DNA from: DATKSS01 sp035533335
GTDB lineage: Bacteria > Chloroflexota > Dormibacteria > Dormibacterales > Dormibacteraceae
Reading direction: 5' to 3'
Length of the DNA stretch: 8,157 nt
Assembly: GCA_035533335.1 (NCBI GenBank)
Contig: DATLUC010000153.1
Coordinates: 1 to 8,157, forward strand
The position numbers and the translations under genes are program-made. Shown piece by piece: positions 1-6,064 of this stretch. Positions within the stretch are counted from its first letter, which is position 1. Each line of letters starts with the position of its first letter. Under the pieces are notes generated by a model. That model was given only the letters and a program-made list of their open reading frames with translations, was not told where the DNA came from and did no database searches.

Positions 1-90
1 AGCGCTCAGCCAGTTCCAGCAAGTTCTGTTCTCCCGATCGTGCGCTGTCGGTCATCTCTAGCCTTCAGGGTAGCTCTCGACTCGGAGAAG

Positions 91-330
91 GACCAGTACC
101 AAAACAGTACTTTTGACCTCCTGACGGAGGTGGCAAGATAACGCGTATGACGCGCGGCGTCACCGCGGGGGATTGAAACTGTCGGCGGTGACGGGGCAGA
201 GCCCGAGATCCGACCTGGTGCAGAGGAGCTCGAAAGTCTAACGTGAGCCGGCGGCTGGTAGGCACCAAAATGTTGTCGCACTGCCATCGTGGCAGAAGGA
301 CGTAGGGGAGTGTCTTTGACTCAGCAGTCG
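91..330 (+). ncRNA. Candidate IS110 bridge RNA in the left end
   Basis: IS110 recombinases of the IS621 type use an RNA from the noncoding left end with two internal loops that pair with target and donor DNA. This stretch is packed with short perfect hairpins: AGTAC 95-99/107-111; ACCTCC 116-121/126-131 with a 4-base loop; a 9-bp stem 158-166/185-193 with an 18-base loop; GGGC 194-197/201-204; and CTGCCA 281-286/TGGCAG 290-295 with a 3-base loop. AGGCACC (260-266), just 5' of the last hairpin, is identical to 1599-1605 at the right end, next to the proposed CT core. AAGG (296-299), just 3' of the hairpin, is complementary to CCTT at 62-65 near the left end. A hairpin flanked by left and right donor guides matches the donor-binding loop layout. 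I could not locate convincing target guides, and the RNA boundaries are approximate. Confidence 0.4.
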
Positions 331-334
331 CCAT

Positions 335-368
335 CCCGCCACCGCCATCACTCTGCGGGAGGTGGTTG
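335..368 (+). promoter_or_regulatory. Shine-Dalgarno of the recombinase gene, able to pair with upstream CCACC/CCCGC
   Basis: A strong GGGAGG (357-362) lies 8 bases before the ATG at 371, which decides the start over the upstream GTG at 362. CCCGC (335-339) can pair with GCGGG (355-359), and alternatively CCACC (339-343) with GGTGG (361-365). Either fold hides part of the ribosome binding site. Low translation by such a fold is common for transposases, but here it is only inferred. Confidence 0.4.
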
Positions 369-370
369 CC

Positions 371-1597
371 ATGCGGACCGTGCACGAGCGATGTTGCGGG
401 CTCGATGTGCACAAGAAGACGGTGGTGGCGTGCGTGCTGACGTCAACGAGCAAAGAGACACGCACGTTCGGGACGATGACGCACGAACTGTTGGAGTTCG
501 TGGAGTGGCTGGAGCAGGAAAGGGTGACCCACGTCGCGATGGAGAGCACTGGCGTCCACTGGAAGCCCGTCTTCAATCTGCTTGAAGGGCACGACTTCGA
601 GCTTCTAGTCGTCAACGCCCGGCACACGAAGGCAGTCCCTGGACGCAAGACCGACGTCAAAGGATGCCGAGTGGTTGGCCGACTTGCTCCGCCACGGCCT
701 CCTGCGGGCGAGCTTCGTTCCAGACCGCGGCCAGCGTGAGTTGCGCGAGCTGGTGCGTTACCGGCGCACTTTGATACATGAGAAGACGCGGCTCATCACG
801 CGAGTCCAGAAGGTGCTCGAGGGAGCCAACATCAAGCTCGGCGACGTTGCGTCCAACGTGATGGGCCTGTCGGGTCGCGCGATGCTGAAGGAGCTGGCGG
901 CGGGAAACACAGATGCCGCCGCGATGGCGGAGCTGGCGATGTCGAATCTCCGCCCCAAGCGCCAACGGCTGGCCCAGGCACTCGAAGGAACGGTCGCTGC
1001 CCACCAGCGCTTTCTGCTTCGCAGCCAGATTGAGCTGATCGAGGTGATGGAGAAGCAAATCGCGGCCATCAACGTGGAGGTCGAAGAGCGGATGCGCCCT
1101 TTCCAGCCGGCGCTCGACCTAATCAACCAGATTCCTGGGATCGCCCAACACGGCGCTGAGCAGATCATCGCCGAGATCGGGGTCGACATGAGCCGGTTTC
1201 CAACGCCTGCTCATTTCGCCTCGTGGGCAAGGGTCTGTCCTGGAACAAATGAGAGCGCCGGTAAACGTCGTCAGTCGGGGACGGGGGACGGGAACCGTGG
1301 CTCCGCTCGGCGCTGATCGAGGCGGCGCTCGGCGCAGTGCGAGCAGGTCGTGCCCATCCGAACTTCTTCGCCGCTCGCTATCGCCGACTCGCCGGCCGTC
1401 GGGGACCGAAGCGGGCGCAAATGGCGATTGCGCACTCGATCTTGATCGCGATCTATCACATGCTCCGCGATGGCGCCCACTTCGTCGATCTCGGACCGGA
1501 GCACTGGGACCAGCGCCACAAGGAGAGCGTTGCCCGGCGGAGCATCCGCCGCCTTGAGCAGCTCGGCTACAAAGTCACGATTGAGGCAGTCGCATGA
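371..1597 (+). pseudogene. IS110-family DEDD/serine recombinase (transposase), two frameshifts
   Basis: Correcting two single-base indels gives a 408-residue protein, normal length for the family. The N-terminal RuvC-like DEDD domain shows LDVHKK (D12), AMESTG (E59) and KTDVKDAEWLADLL (D95, D98). The middle (about 200-245) looks like a coiled coil. The C-terminal domain has the helix-hairpin-helix-like INQIPGI segment and CPGTNESAGKRR, whose S295 corresponds to the catalytic serine of IS621-type enzymes. The first lesion is an extra A in the AAA run at 659-661, inside the KTDVKDA motif; as read, translation ends at 739 after 122 residues and D98 is lost. The second is a missing T at 1298/1299, where CGTGG should read CGTTGG (NRWLR); the middle frame ends at 1316. 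The final frame runs to the TGA at 1595-1597. The shifts cancel (+1 then -1), so the reading frame at both ends agrees. The start is ATG 371. Programmed frameshifting is not known for this family, so decay or base-calling error is more likely. Confidence 0.9.
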
Positions 1598-1606
1598 CAG
1601 GCACCT

Positions 1607-1868
1607 AGCAGTAGGGTTTCAGGGGAAGCGCGCTCTGCGCGCACGTCGGTGCACGGTCACCTCAAGACATCGCTTTCTACCCCAGGTTCGAGTCCGGCGC
1701 CCGGCGGCTCGCGAATCGCCCGTATTAGGTCGAAACGGGGTGGACGGCCGCGCCACCATCTCGACGCGATGAACCCCGGGCACGCTGGACGCCATTGGCA
1801 CAGCTTCCGGAAATGAAGGTCGCTGCGGAGCCGAAACAATGAGTCGAGCTCCGCGGCGGGCCGGGGAA
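1607..1868. other. Noncoding spacer between the IS and a convergent minus-strand gene
   Basis: I see no convincing gene here. The spacer holds a short GC hairpin (GCGCGC 1628-1633/1637-1642, loop TCT) and a two-part stem (GTCGA 1729-1733/TCGAC 1761-1765 enclosing GGTGG 1739-1743/CCACC 1753-1757). Either could end transcription of the convergent genes on each side, but neither has a T tract. The T-loop-like string GGTTCGAGTCC (1685-1695) is not part of a foldable tRNA. Confidence 0.4.
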
Positions 1869-2501
1869 TTAGTCGCTTGCTGGCGTGGCAGTCGGTAGCT
1901 CGAAGACGAACAACTGGCCAGCGCGCCGAAAGCGTGGCTTACGGAGGCGACGCAACGGCCAATGCCGGAAGCGTTTGGTCCCGAAGTTGTAGAAGCCTCC
2001 GCCCACGTAGGTAATGCGGGCCTCAGGGACGCCGGGCCGTGCACGGGCGACATGCAGACCCAGCGGCTCACCGTGACGGTGGCTGCGGGTCCGGCTGTGA
2101 AGGTTGCCCATCACCGCTAGCGTTGGCACTCCCGGCTGGAGTGCAGCCAGCAGCCGGGCAGCCATAGCTGCGTCTCGGCCGCCCCAAGTGCCGTCTCCAG
2201 GGTCGTCGAAGAGGATGAGTTGTTCCAGGCTCTCTTCCGCTTGCAGCGTGCGAAGAAGGGTGAAGTACTCCCGCGTGACCCGGCCGTCTTCGCTTCGGTG
2301 CGTTGCCTTCAGATCGACATCCGCCGGCCACTCAAGCGCCAGCGCACGGAAGCCGAAGCGTACGAAGAGTGCATAGATGACCGCCGCATTCTCGGCCACA
2401 CCATGAACTTCCCCCAGCAGCAGAAGGCCGGTGCGCTCGAGCGCCTGCTGGAGGTCCCGCTCGGCGCGCGAGTCAAATTCCGCGTGCAGCTCCTCGAGCA
2501 C
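1869..2501 (-). CDS. Short EreA/ChaN-like (Tiki superfamily) protein
   Basis: This is a 210-residue protein with no signal peptide or membrane helix, so it is probably cytoplasmic. It shows LLLLGEVHG (30-34, E31 and H33), ALEWP (E57) and VMGNLHSRT (H135). This GExH ... E ... H pattern belongs to the superfamily that includes erythromycin esterases, ChaN haem-binding lipoproteins and Tiki/TraB-type proteases. In that group these residues form the active or metal site. It is much shorter than true erythromycin esterases (about 400 residues), so antibiotic hydrolysis should not be assumed; an uncharacterised hydrolase is the safer reading. The start is GTG at 2501, because a TAG lies in frame ten codons upstream and no ATG intervenes; no clear Shine-Dalgarno is visible. 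The basic tail (RFRHWPLRRLRKPRFRR) is unusual. It lies 206 bases downstream of the DUF6624 gene on the same strand, so co-transcription is possible but not shown. Confidence 0.7.
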   Translation of the reverse strand: MLEELHAEFDSRAERDLQQALERTGLLLLGEVHGVAENAAVIYALFVRFGFRALALEWPADVDLKATHRSEDGRVTREYFTLLRTLQAEESLEQLILFDDPGDGTWGGRDAAMAARLLAALQPGVPTLAVMGNLHSRTRSHRHGEPLGLHVARARPGVPEARITYVGGGFYNFGTKRFRHWPLRRLRKPRFRRAGQLFVFELPTATPASD

Positions 2502-2707
2502 GACGCCAAATGTAGCTGCTGCTTTGCACTAGGAGAGTTCCTGCCCGATCCTCAAGCTTTCGATGGTCAGGCAAGCGTCTCCTGGCGGCCGAGCGATCCA
2601 TGCGGAGGCGGCTCGATCAGCACTCGGAGTGGGTTCAAGTCAATGCGCTTAAGCAAACACGGGCACGCCTTCGCCGTCTACCAGCTGGAAGCCGAAGCAT
2701 GCAACCG

Positions 2708-3247
2708 CTATTGGACCGGCGGGGGTTTCTCGTTAGGGGCGTGCATCTGTCGCATGCCAGCAGCGTACTGATCCAAAGGCTGCAGCCCAATCGCGCGCCG
2801 GCGCTCGTCCACGTGGACCGTGTCTTCGATTGGATACGGGACGAGCTCGCCGCTTACGCGCTGGAACTGCGTTCCGAACACCTGCGGCCTCCCGTCTGCG
2901 ACCCGCAGCCTGTCGTCCAGATAGGCCAGGTGGGCGGGTGAGGCCTGGCCAGCCTCGACTGCCTCATGGAGGAGTGCGAGACATTGGCGCTGAAAGGCGC
3001 GGTCATGGTCAGCGTGTTGAACGAGCAGCCAGGCCGCATCTGAACCGGGGATGCCTACGAGATCGCGACCAGGCCACCCGTGCTGGTCCACCACGCTCTG
3101 AATCCATTTCGTGTTGGCAACATCGACCTCGTGAACACGTCGAGCCAGCTCGGGATCTGCGGTGTGCGCGAGCCACTTGGTCCGTGCCTTCTGATCGCGC
3201 CGGCTTCGCCTAAGGAGCTGGATCTCCAACCACAGTCGCTTAGGCAT
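2708..3247 (-). CDS. DUF6624 family protein
   Basis: This 179-residue protein matches DUF6624 as I recall it. The motifs come in order: an NT...W segment (N45, T46), GWPG (57-60), AAWLLVQHAD (71-80), AYLDDR (108-113), GTQFQ (125-129), then PYPIED and DERRRAIGL (147-155). Proteins of this family are widespread and have no established biochemical role; the conserved His, Asp and Gln residues could be catalytic or ligand-binding, but that is a guess. No signal peptide is visible, and the N terminus is rich in Arg and Lys. The start is ATG 3247, the first start after an in-frame TGA eight codons upstream; no good ribosome binding site is seen. It ends in a polar, Pro-rich tail. The neighbouring Tiki-superfamily gene on the same strand does not clarify its job. 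Confidence 0.75.
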   Translation of the reverse strand: MPKRLWLEIQLLRRSRRDQKARTKWLAHTADPELARRVHEVDVANTKWIQSVVDQHGWPGRDLVGIPGSDAAWLLVQHADHDRAFQRQCLALLHEAVEAGQASPAHLAYLDDRLRVADGRPQVFGTQFQRVSGELVPYPIEDTVHVDERRRAIGLQPLDQYAAGMRQMHAPNEKPPPVQ

Positions 3248-3400
3248 CCGGCGTTGTATCGTGCCTCAACCGACGCCACCGAGCCATCGCCTGAGTCCGT
3301 ACACCTTAAAGAAATACGGGGCAACCGGACGCCATGGCCGTGCAGGTCGGCCTCCCGGGGTTAGCGCGACTCAGCTATGGCTTGTCCCAGCGAAAGAGCA

Positions 3401-3420
3401 GTACAGCAATTCGTACAGCA
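3401..3420. repeat. Direct repeat GTACAGCA, 12-base period
   Basis: GTACAGCA occurs at 3401-3408 and 3413-3420. It sits in the 285-base gene-free stretch 3248-3532, about 155 bases upstream of the minus-strand DUF6624 start and beyond the hairpin that ends the small secreted gene. It could be an operator, or chance. Apart from this and the hairpin at 3475-3507, I see nothing in that stretch. Confidence 0.35.
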
Positions 3421-3474
3421 GATACGAGACTAGGTATGAGAGTCAGGGGGCTGCTCTGTGCTGTTGTCGGGGTA

Positions 3475-3507
3475 GCGACCCCCAAGGCGACGCGCCTTGG
3501 GGGTCGC
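3475..3507 (-). terminator. Perfect 15-bp GC-rich hairpin, likely terminator
   Basis: The arms at 3475-3489 and 3493-3507 are exact reverse complements with a 3-base loop. The hairpin begins 25 bases after the stop codon of the minus-strand secreted protein gene, the position expected of a terminator. There is no T tract in either direction, as is common for strong GC hairpin terminators in high-GC Gram-positive bacteria. Confidence 0.6.
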
Positions 3508-3532
3508 TCGATGGCGTCGAGACGGCGGAAGC

Positions 3533-3790
3533 CTATTCGCTGCCCTCAAACTGGTGGTCGACGTTGGCACCGGCGGCATCGGCATGACCGACATCGGCCG
3601 CGCCAGGCGCCTCGGGGGCGTCCACTGATTCCGCGGTTCCAACTGCCTCCGCCGGCTCCACTCCGGTCTGGCTTCGTGGCGCGGGGGTGGGGCTCGGCGT
3701 CATTGGAGAGGCTTGAACGGCCAGCGCCCCGCCCCCCAAGGCGAGCACCGCGGGTACCGCTACGAGTGCGAACTTACGTTTCAAATTCAT
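3533..3790 (-). CDS. Small secreted acidic protein, function unknown
   Basis: This 85-residue protein has a classical Sec signal peptide: MNLKRK, a hydrophobic core FALVAVPAVLALGGGALAV and a probable cleavage after AVQA (about residue 27). The mature part is low-complexity, Pro/Ala-rich and acidic, and ends in GHADAAGANVDHQFEGSE. The His and acidic residues of this tail might bind metal, which is inference only. I recall similar short secreted proteins with a VDHQFEG-type end beside two-component systems in actinobacteria, but I cannot name a family. The start is ATG 3790, with AGAGG eleven bases upstream; the in-frame GTG at 3802 directly abuts that AGAGG and is less likely. It is divergent from the response regulator gene and shares the intergenic region holding the phased direct repeat, so it may be a target or accessory of that system. 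A strong hairpin follows its stop. Confidence 0.7.
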   Translation of the reverse strand: MNLKRKFALVAVPAVLALGGGALAVQASPMTPSPTPAPRSQTGVEPAEAVGTAESVDAPEAPGAADVGHADAAGANVDHQFEGSE

Positions 3791-3867
3791 GATCTGAGAC
3801 ACCTCTTTATGGAATTACGGCCGTCTGACCGCTGACCAAGAGCCTGATCCCCGTTCCTCAACCAACC

Positions 3868-3905
3868 CTAAATCGGGCGCACGACATCGTTTAGTAATCG
3901 TTTAG
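3868..3905. promoter_or_regulatory. Phased direct repeat, probable OmpR-type operator
   Basis: ATCGTTTAG occurs twice, at 3886-3894 and 3897-3905, with an 11-bp period, one helical turn apart. A partial reverse copy, CTAAATCG, begins at 3868. Response regulators with OmpR/PhoB winged helices bind head-to-tail to direct repeats of this spacing. The site is 22 bases before the regulator's ATG and lies between it and the divergent secreted-protein gene. It is AT-rich against the local background. Autoregulation is the simplest reading; so close to the start, the site could repress or overlap the promoter. Confidence 0.55.
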
Positions 3906-3927
3906 ATGCTCGGCGCACCATTCCAGC

Positions 3928-4605
3928 ATGCGAGTCCTGGTTGTCGAGGACGACCGGCGGCTTGCCGACAGCCTGCGGCGTTCTCTGATCGAGTCGAGGA
4001 TGGCCGTCGACGTCGCCCACGACGGCGAAGAGGGTCTGGCGGCGGCATCCTCGACGCCCTACGACGTGATCGTGCTGGACATCATGCTGCCGCGGCTGGA
4101 TGGCCTGGAGGTGACGCGGCGCCTGCGCGAGCACAGAGTCGAGACGCCGATCCTGATGCTGACCGCGCGGGATGCCGTCGACGATCGAGTAGGCGGCCTG
4201 GAGGCGGGCGCGGACGACTACCTGGTCAAGCCGTTTGCGCTGCGCGAGGTGGTCGCTCGCCTGCGCGCACTCACACGGCGGCACGTGCCCAATCGCAACG
4301 CCCAGTTGAAGGCCGGGAAACTGCTGCTCGACACTGCCGCCCACACCCTGACCGTTGATGGCCACGAGGTTGACCTGACTACCAAGGAATTCGCCATCCT
4401 CGAATACTTCCTTTTGAACCGCGGCAGGCTGCTGACTCGCGGCCAGATCCTGGAGCACGCCTGGGACTACGACTTCGAGGGCGGACGCAACCTGATCGAG
4501 GTCTACATCGGGCGGCTGCGGAAGAAGCTGATCGAGGCCGGGGCCGGGGATCCGTTCATCACGGTCAGGGGTTCTGGCTATCGGTATGCCGCAGACGGCG
4601 CGTGA
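3928..4605 (+). CDS. OmpR/PhoB-family response regulator
   Basis: This 225-residue, full-length two-domain regulator is the cytoplasmic output half of a two-component system. The receiver domain (1-115) has the acidic pair D8/D9 in VVEDD, the phosphorylation site D51 in VLDIMLP, T79 in MLTA and K101 in LVKPF. The C-terminal winged helix (about 127-222) shows VDLTTKEFAILEYFLLNRGRL, the recognition-helix segment NLIEVYIGRLRKK and the wing VRGSGYRY, all typical of the OmpR/PhoB group. All key residues are present. The start is ATG 3928, giving the canonical MRVLVVEDD; no strong Shine-Dalgarno precedes it. Its stop overlaps the kinase start (GTG 4602 or ATG 4605), so the pair is translationally coupled. 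The phased direct repeat just upstream suggests autoregulation. The stimulus is unknown. Confidence 0.95.
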   Translation: MRVLVVEDDRRLADSLRRSLIESRMAVDVAHDGEEGLAAASSTPYDVIVLDIMLPRLDGLEVTRRLREHRVETPILMLTARDAVDDRVGGLEAGADDYLVKPFALREVVARLRALTRRHVPNRNAQLKAGKLLLDTAAHTLTVDGHEVDLTTKEFAILEYFLLNRGRLLTRGQILEHAWDYDFEGGRNLIEVYIGRLRKKLIEAGAGDPFITVRGSGYRYAADGA

Positions 4606-6014
4606 TGCGCCGCCTGACCGGCACCCGCGGCCGGCTCGGTCTCTTGGCCGTCGCCGCCTTTGCGGTGGCACTCGTCATCGCCGACGGCGCCGTGCTGGCC
4701 TCGGTCGCGGTGACCCAGTCCCAGGAGTCGGACGCTGTCCTGGTCGCGCAGGCGCATGTGATCGCTTCGAATCTGCAAGACACCAATGGGCAGCTCACGC
4801 TCGGTGGGGCCGACCTACCTGGCGAGACAGAAAGCGGAATCGCGGTCGATGCCGCCGTGATCTCGGCCAACACGGTCGTGGCCAAGACCCCCAACCAGCC
4901 GCTGGCCAATAGCACTCTCCTGAGCCTGGCGGCTCAGGCATTACGAACTGGAGGTCCGGTCTGGGCAGACGTCGTCGATTCGCGCAATGTGCCAAGGCGC
5001 GTGTACGCGGTTCCGCTATCGACCGGTTCTGGCCCGACGGACGCGATCGTGGTCAGCCGTTCGGTGGGCGAGATGCTGGCAGCCCAGCGCCGCACATTCT
5101 TGATCTTGTTCGTCGTCTCGGCGGCGCTGCTCTTGATAGGGGGGGCGCTCTCTTACTGGCTGGCGGGACGCGCCCTGCGACCGGTCCGCACGATTGCCGG
5201 ACTCGCCCGCTCCATCAGCGAGCACGACCTGCATCGTCGGGTCGAGGTGAAAGTACCTCCGGACGAGTTGGGCGAGCTGGTGGACACCTTCAACGCCATG
5301 CTGGCCCGGCTCGAAGCCGGTTTCATCAGCATGGGCAGGTTCACGGCAGATGCTTCCCACGAGCTGCGGGCTCCGCTGGCGCTGATGCGCATCCAGCTGG
5401 AAGGCGCGCTCAGTCGGAGCCGGAGCCGCGACGACTACAAGCAAACCCTCGAGTCACTGCTGGTAGAGGTCGAGCACCTGAGCCGGCTCGCCGACCAGCT
5501 GCTCATCCTCGCCCGGGCCGACGCGGGTGCGCTCCTGCCGGCCAAGGAACCCGTCGACGTGGCGGACTTTCTACACGAGACCGGCGCCCGCTGGGAGGGC
5601 ATCGCACTCGAGAGCGGGACCCGGCTTGAGGTCAGCGCGCCGAGCTCGGGCCGCGTGGGCGCCGATCCCGCCCTGCTGCGCAGGGTGCTGGACAACCTGC
5701 TGGAAAACGCCTTCAGGCACACCGCCAAGGGGACGGCCGTGGTGCTGCGCGGTTACGCCGCCGACGGAGGCTGGAATCTTGAAGTGGCCGATCAGGGGCC
5801 TGGCGTGGCTCCAGAAGGTCGCGCGCGCCTGTTCACTCGATTTGCCCGGACCGACAGCGCGCGATCCCCTGAGCACGGCGGTGCTGGGCTTGGACTGGCG
5901 CTGAGCGCCGCGATCGCCCGGGCGCACGGCGGAACGCTCGAGCTCGTGGCGAGTGCGGCACCCGGCGCAAATTTCAGGCTCCACATACCCGACAGTACGT
6001 CCGCGCAGCACTGA
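4602..6014 (+). CDS. Membrane sensor histidine kinase, partner of the upstream regulator
   Basis: This 470-residue protein autophosphorylates on His and passes the phosphate to the upstream regulator. Segments in order: a first membrane helix at about 13-37, an extracytoplasmic sensor of about 125 residues (38-162), a second helix at about 165-188 (FLILFVVSAALLLIGGALSYW), HAMP (about 189-242, RALRPVRTIAGLA ... DELGELVDTFNAM), HisKA with FTADASHELRAPL (H253) and the HATPase domain. The latter has the N box VLDNLLENAFRHT (N365, N369), G1 DQGPG (397-401), the F box LFTRFAR, and G2 GGAGLGLALS (426-435). All catalytic motifs are intact. The sensor domain has no recognisable fold or cysteine pair, so the ligand cannot be named. 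The start is GTG 4602 or, more likely, ATG 4605, giving a TGATG overlap with the regulator stop. A weak stem follows the stop, before a convergent remnant gene. Confidence 0.95.
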   Translation: MMRRLTGTRGRLGLLAVAAFAVALVIADGAVLASVAVTQSQESDAVLVAQAHVIASNLQDTNGQLTLGGADLPGETESGIAVDAAVISANTVVAKTPNQPLANSTLLSLAAQALRTGGPVWADVVDSRNVPRRVYAVPLSTGSGPTDAIVVSRSVGEMLAAQRRTFLILFVVSAALLLIGGALSYWLAGRALRPVRTIAGLARSISEHDLHRRVEVKVPPDELGELVDTFNAMLARLEAGFISMGRFTADASHELRAPLALMRIQLEGALSRSRSRDDYKQTLESLLVEVEHLSRLADQLLILARADAGALLPAKEPVDVADFLHETGARWEGIALESGTRLEVSAPSSGRVGADPALLRRVLDNLLENAFRHTAKGTAVVLRGYAADGGWNLEVADQGPGVAPEGRARLFTRFARTDSARSPEHGGAGLGLALSAAIARAHGGTLELVASAAPGANFRLHIPDSTSAQH

Positions 6015-6022
6015 AGCCGAGG

Positions 6023-6053
6023 GGCCCGCTGAACACCGGTCAGGCCGTGGGCC
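6023..6053. terminator. Weak two-part stem between convergent coding regions
   Basis: GGCCC 6023-6027 pairs with GGGCC 6049-6053, enclosing CTGA 6029-6032/TCAG 6040-6043. It lies 9 bases after the kinase stop and 12 bases beyond the stop of the minus-strand remnant. The position suits a bidirectional terminator, but there is no T tract and the stem is interrupted. Confidence 0.3.
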
Positions 6054-6064
6054 TACGCCTAGAC

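Larger units (their letters stand above)
58..1606 (+). mobile_element. IS110-family insertion sequence, about 1.55 kb, recombinase frameshifted
   Basis: The element holds one DEDD recombinase gene of the IS110 type preceded by about 300 bases of structured noncoding DNA and followed by only a few bases, the arrangement known for the IS110 group (long left end carrying the bridge RNA, short right end). I place the ends by inference. CTAGC occurs at 58-62 on the left and at 1605-1609, nine bases after the recombinase stop. This fits a CT core dinucleotide shared by both junctions, since IS110 elements have no terminal inverted repeats and leave little or no target duplication. AGGCACC, which abuts the right core (1599-1605), is repeated inside the left end at 260-266, as a donor guide would be. 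The family call is firm; the exact ends are tentative. The broken recombinase means the copy could move only if a relative supplied the protein. Confidence 0.7.

Noticed and set aside
155..180. CRISPR-repeat-like end GATTGAAAC with a GC-rich lead
   Set aside because: Only one copy exists, with no spacing repeat or cas gene; it forms the loop of a 9-bp hairpin in the IS left end.
653..1300. Programmed ribosomal frameshifting in the recombinase
   Set aside because: The IS110 family uses a single frame, the two shifts go in opposite directions, and no slippery heptamer with a downstream structure is seen.
1660..1710. tRNA-like T-loop string GGTTCGAGTCC
   Set aside because: The bases around it do not form a five-pair T stem, and no acceptor or anticodon arm can be built on either strand.
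1619..2071. 150-codon minus-strand open frame overlapping the end of the EreA/ChaN-like gene
   Set aside because: Out of frame with the recognisable gene and has no motif; the spacer looks noncoding.
2220..2941. Plus-strand open frames opposite the Tiki-superfamily and DUF6624 genes
   Set aside because: Both overlie recognisable minus-strand proteins and show no family features.
3868..4671. 267-codon minus-strand open frame over the response regulator
   Set aside because: Lies opposite a full-length response regulator with all motifs; its composition is that of an antisense shadow in high-GC DNA.
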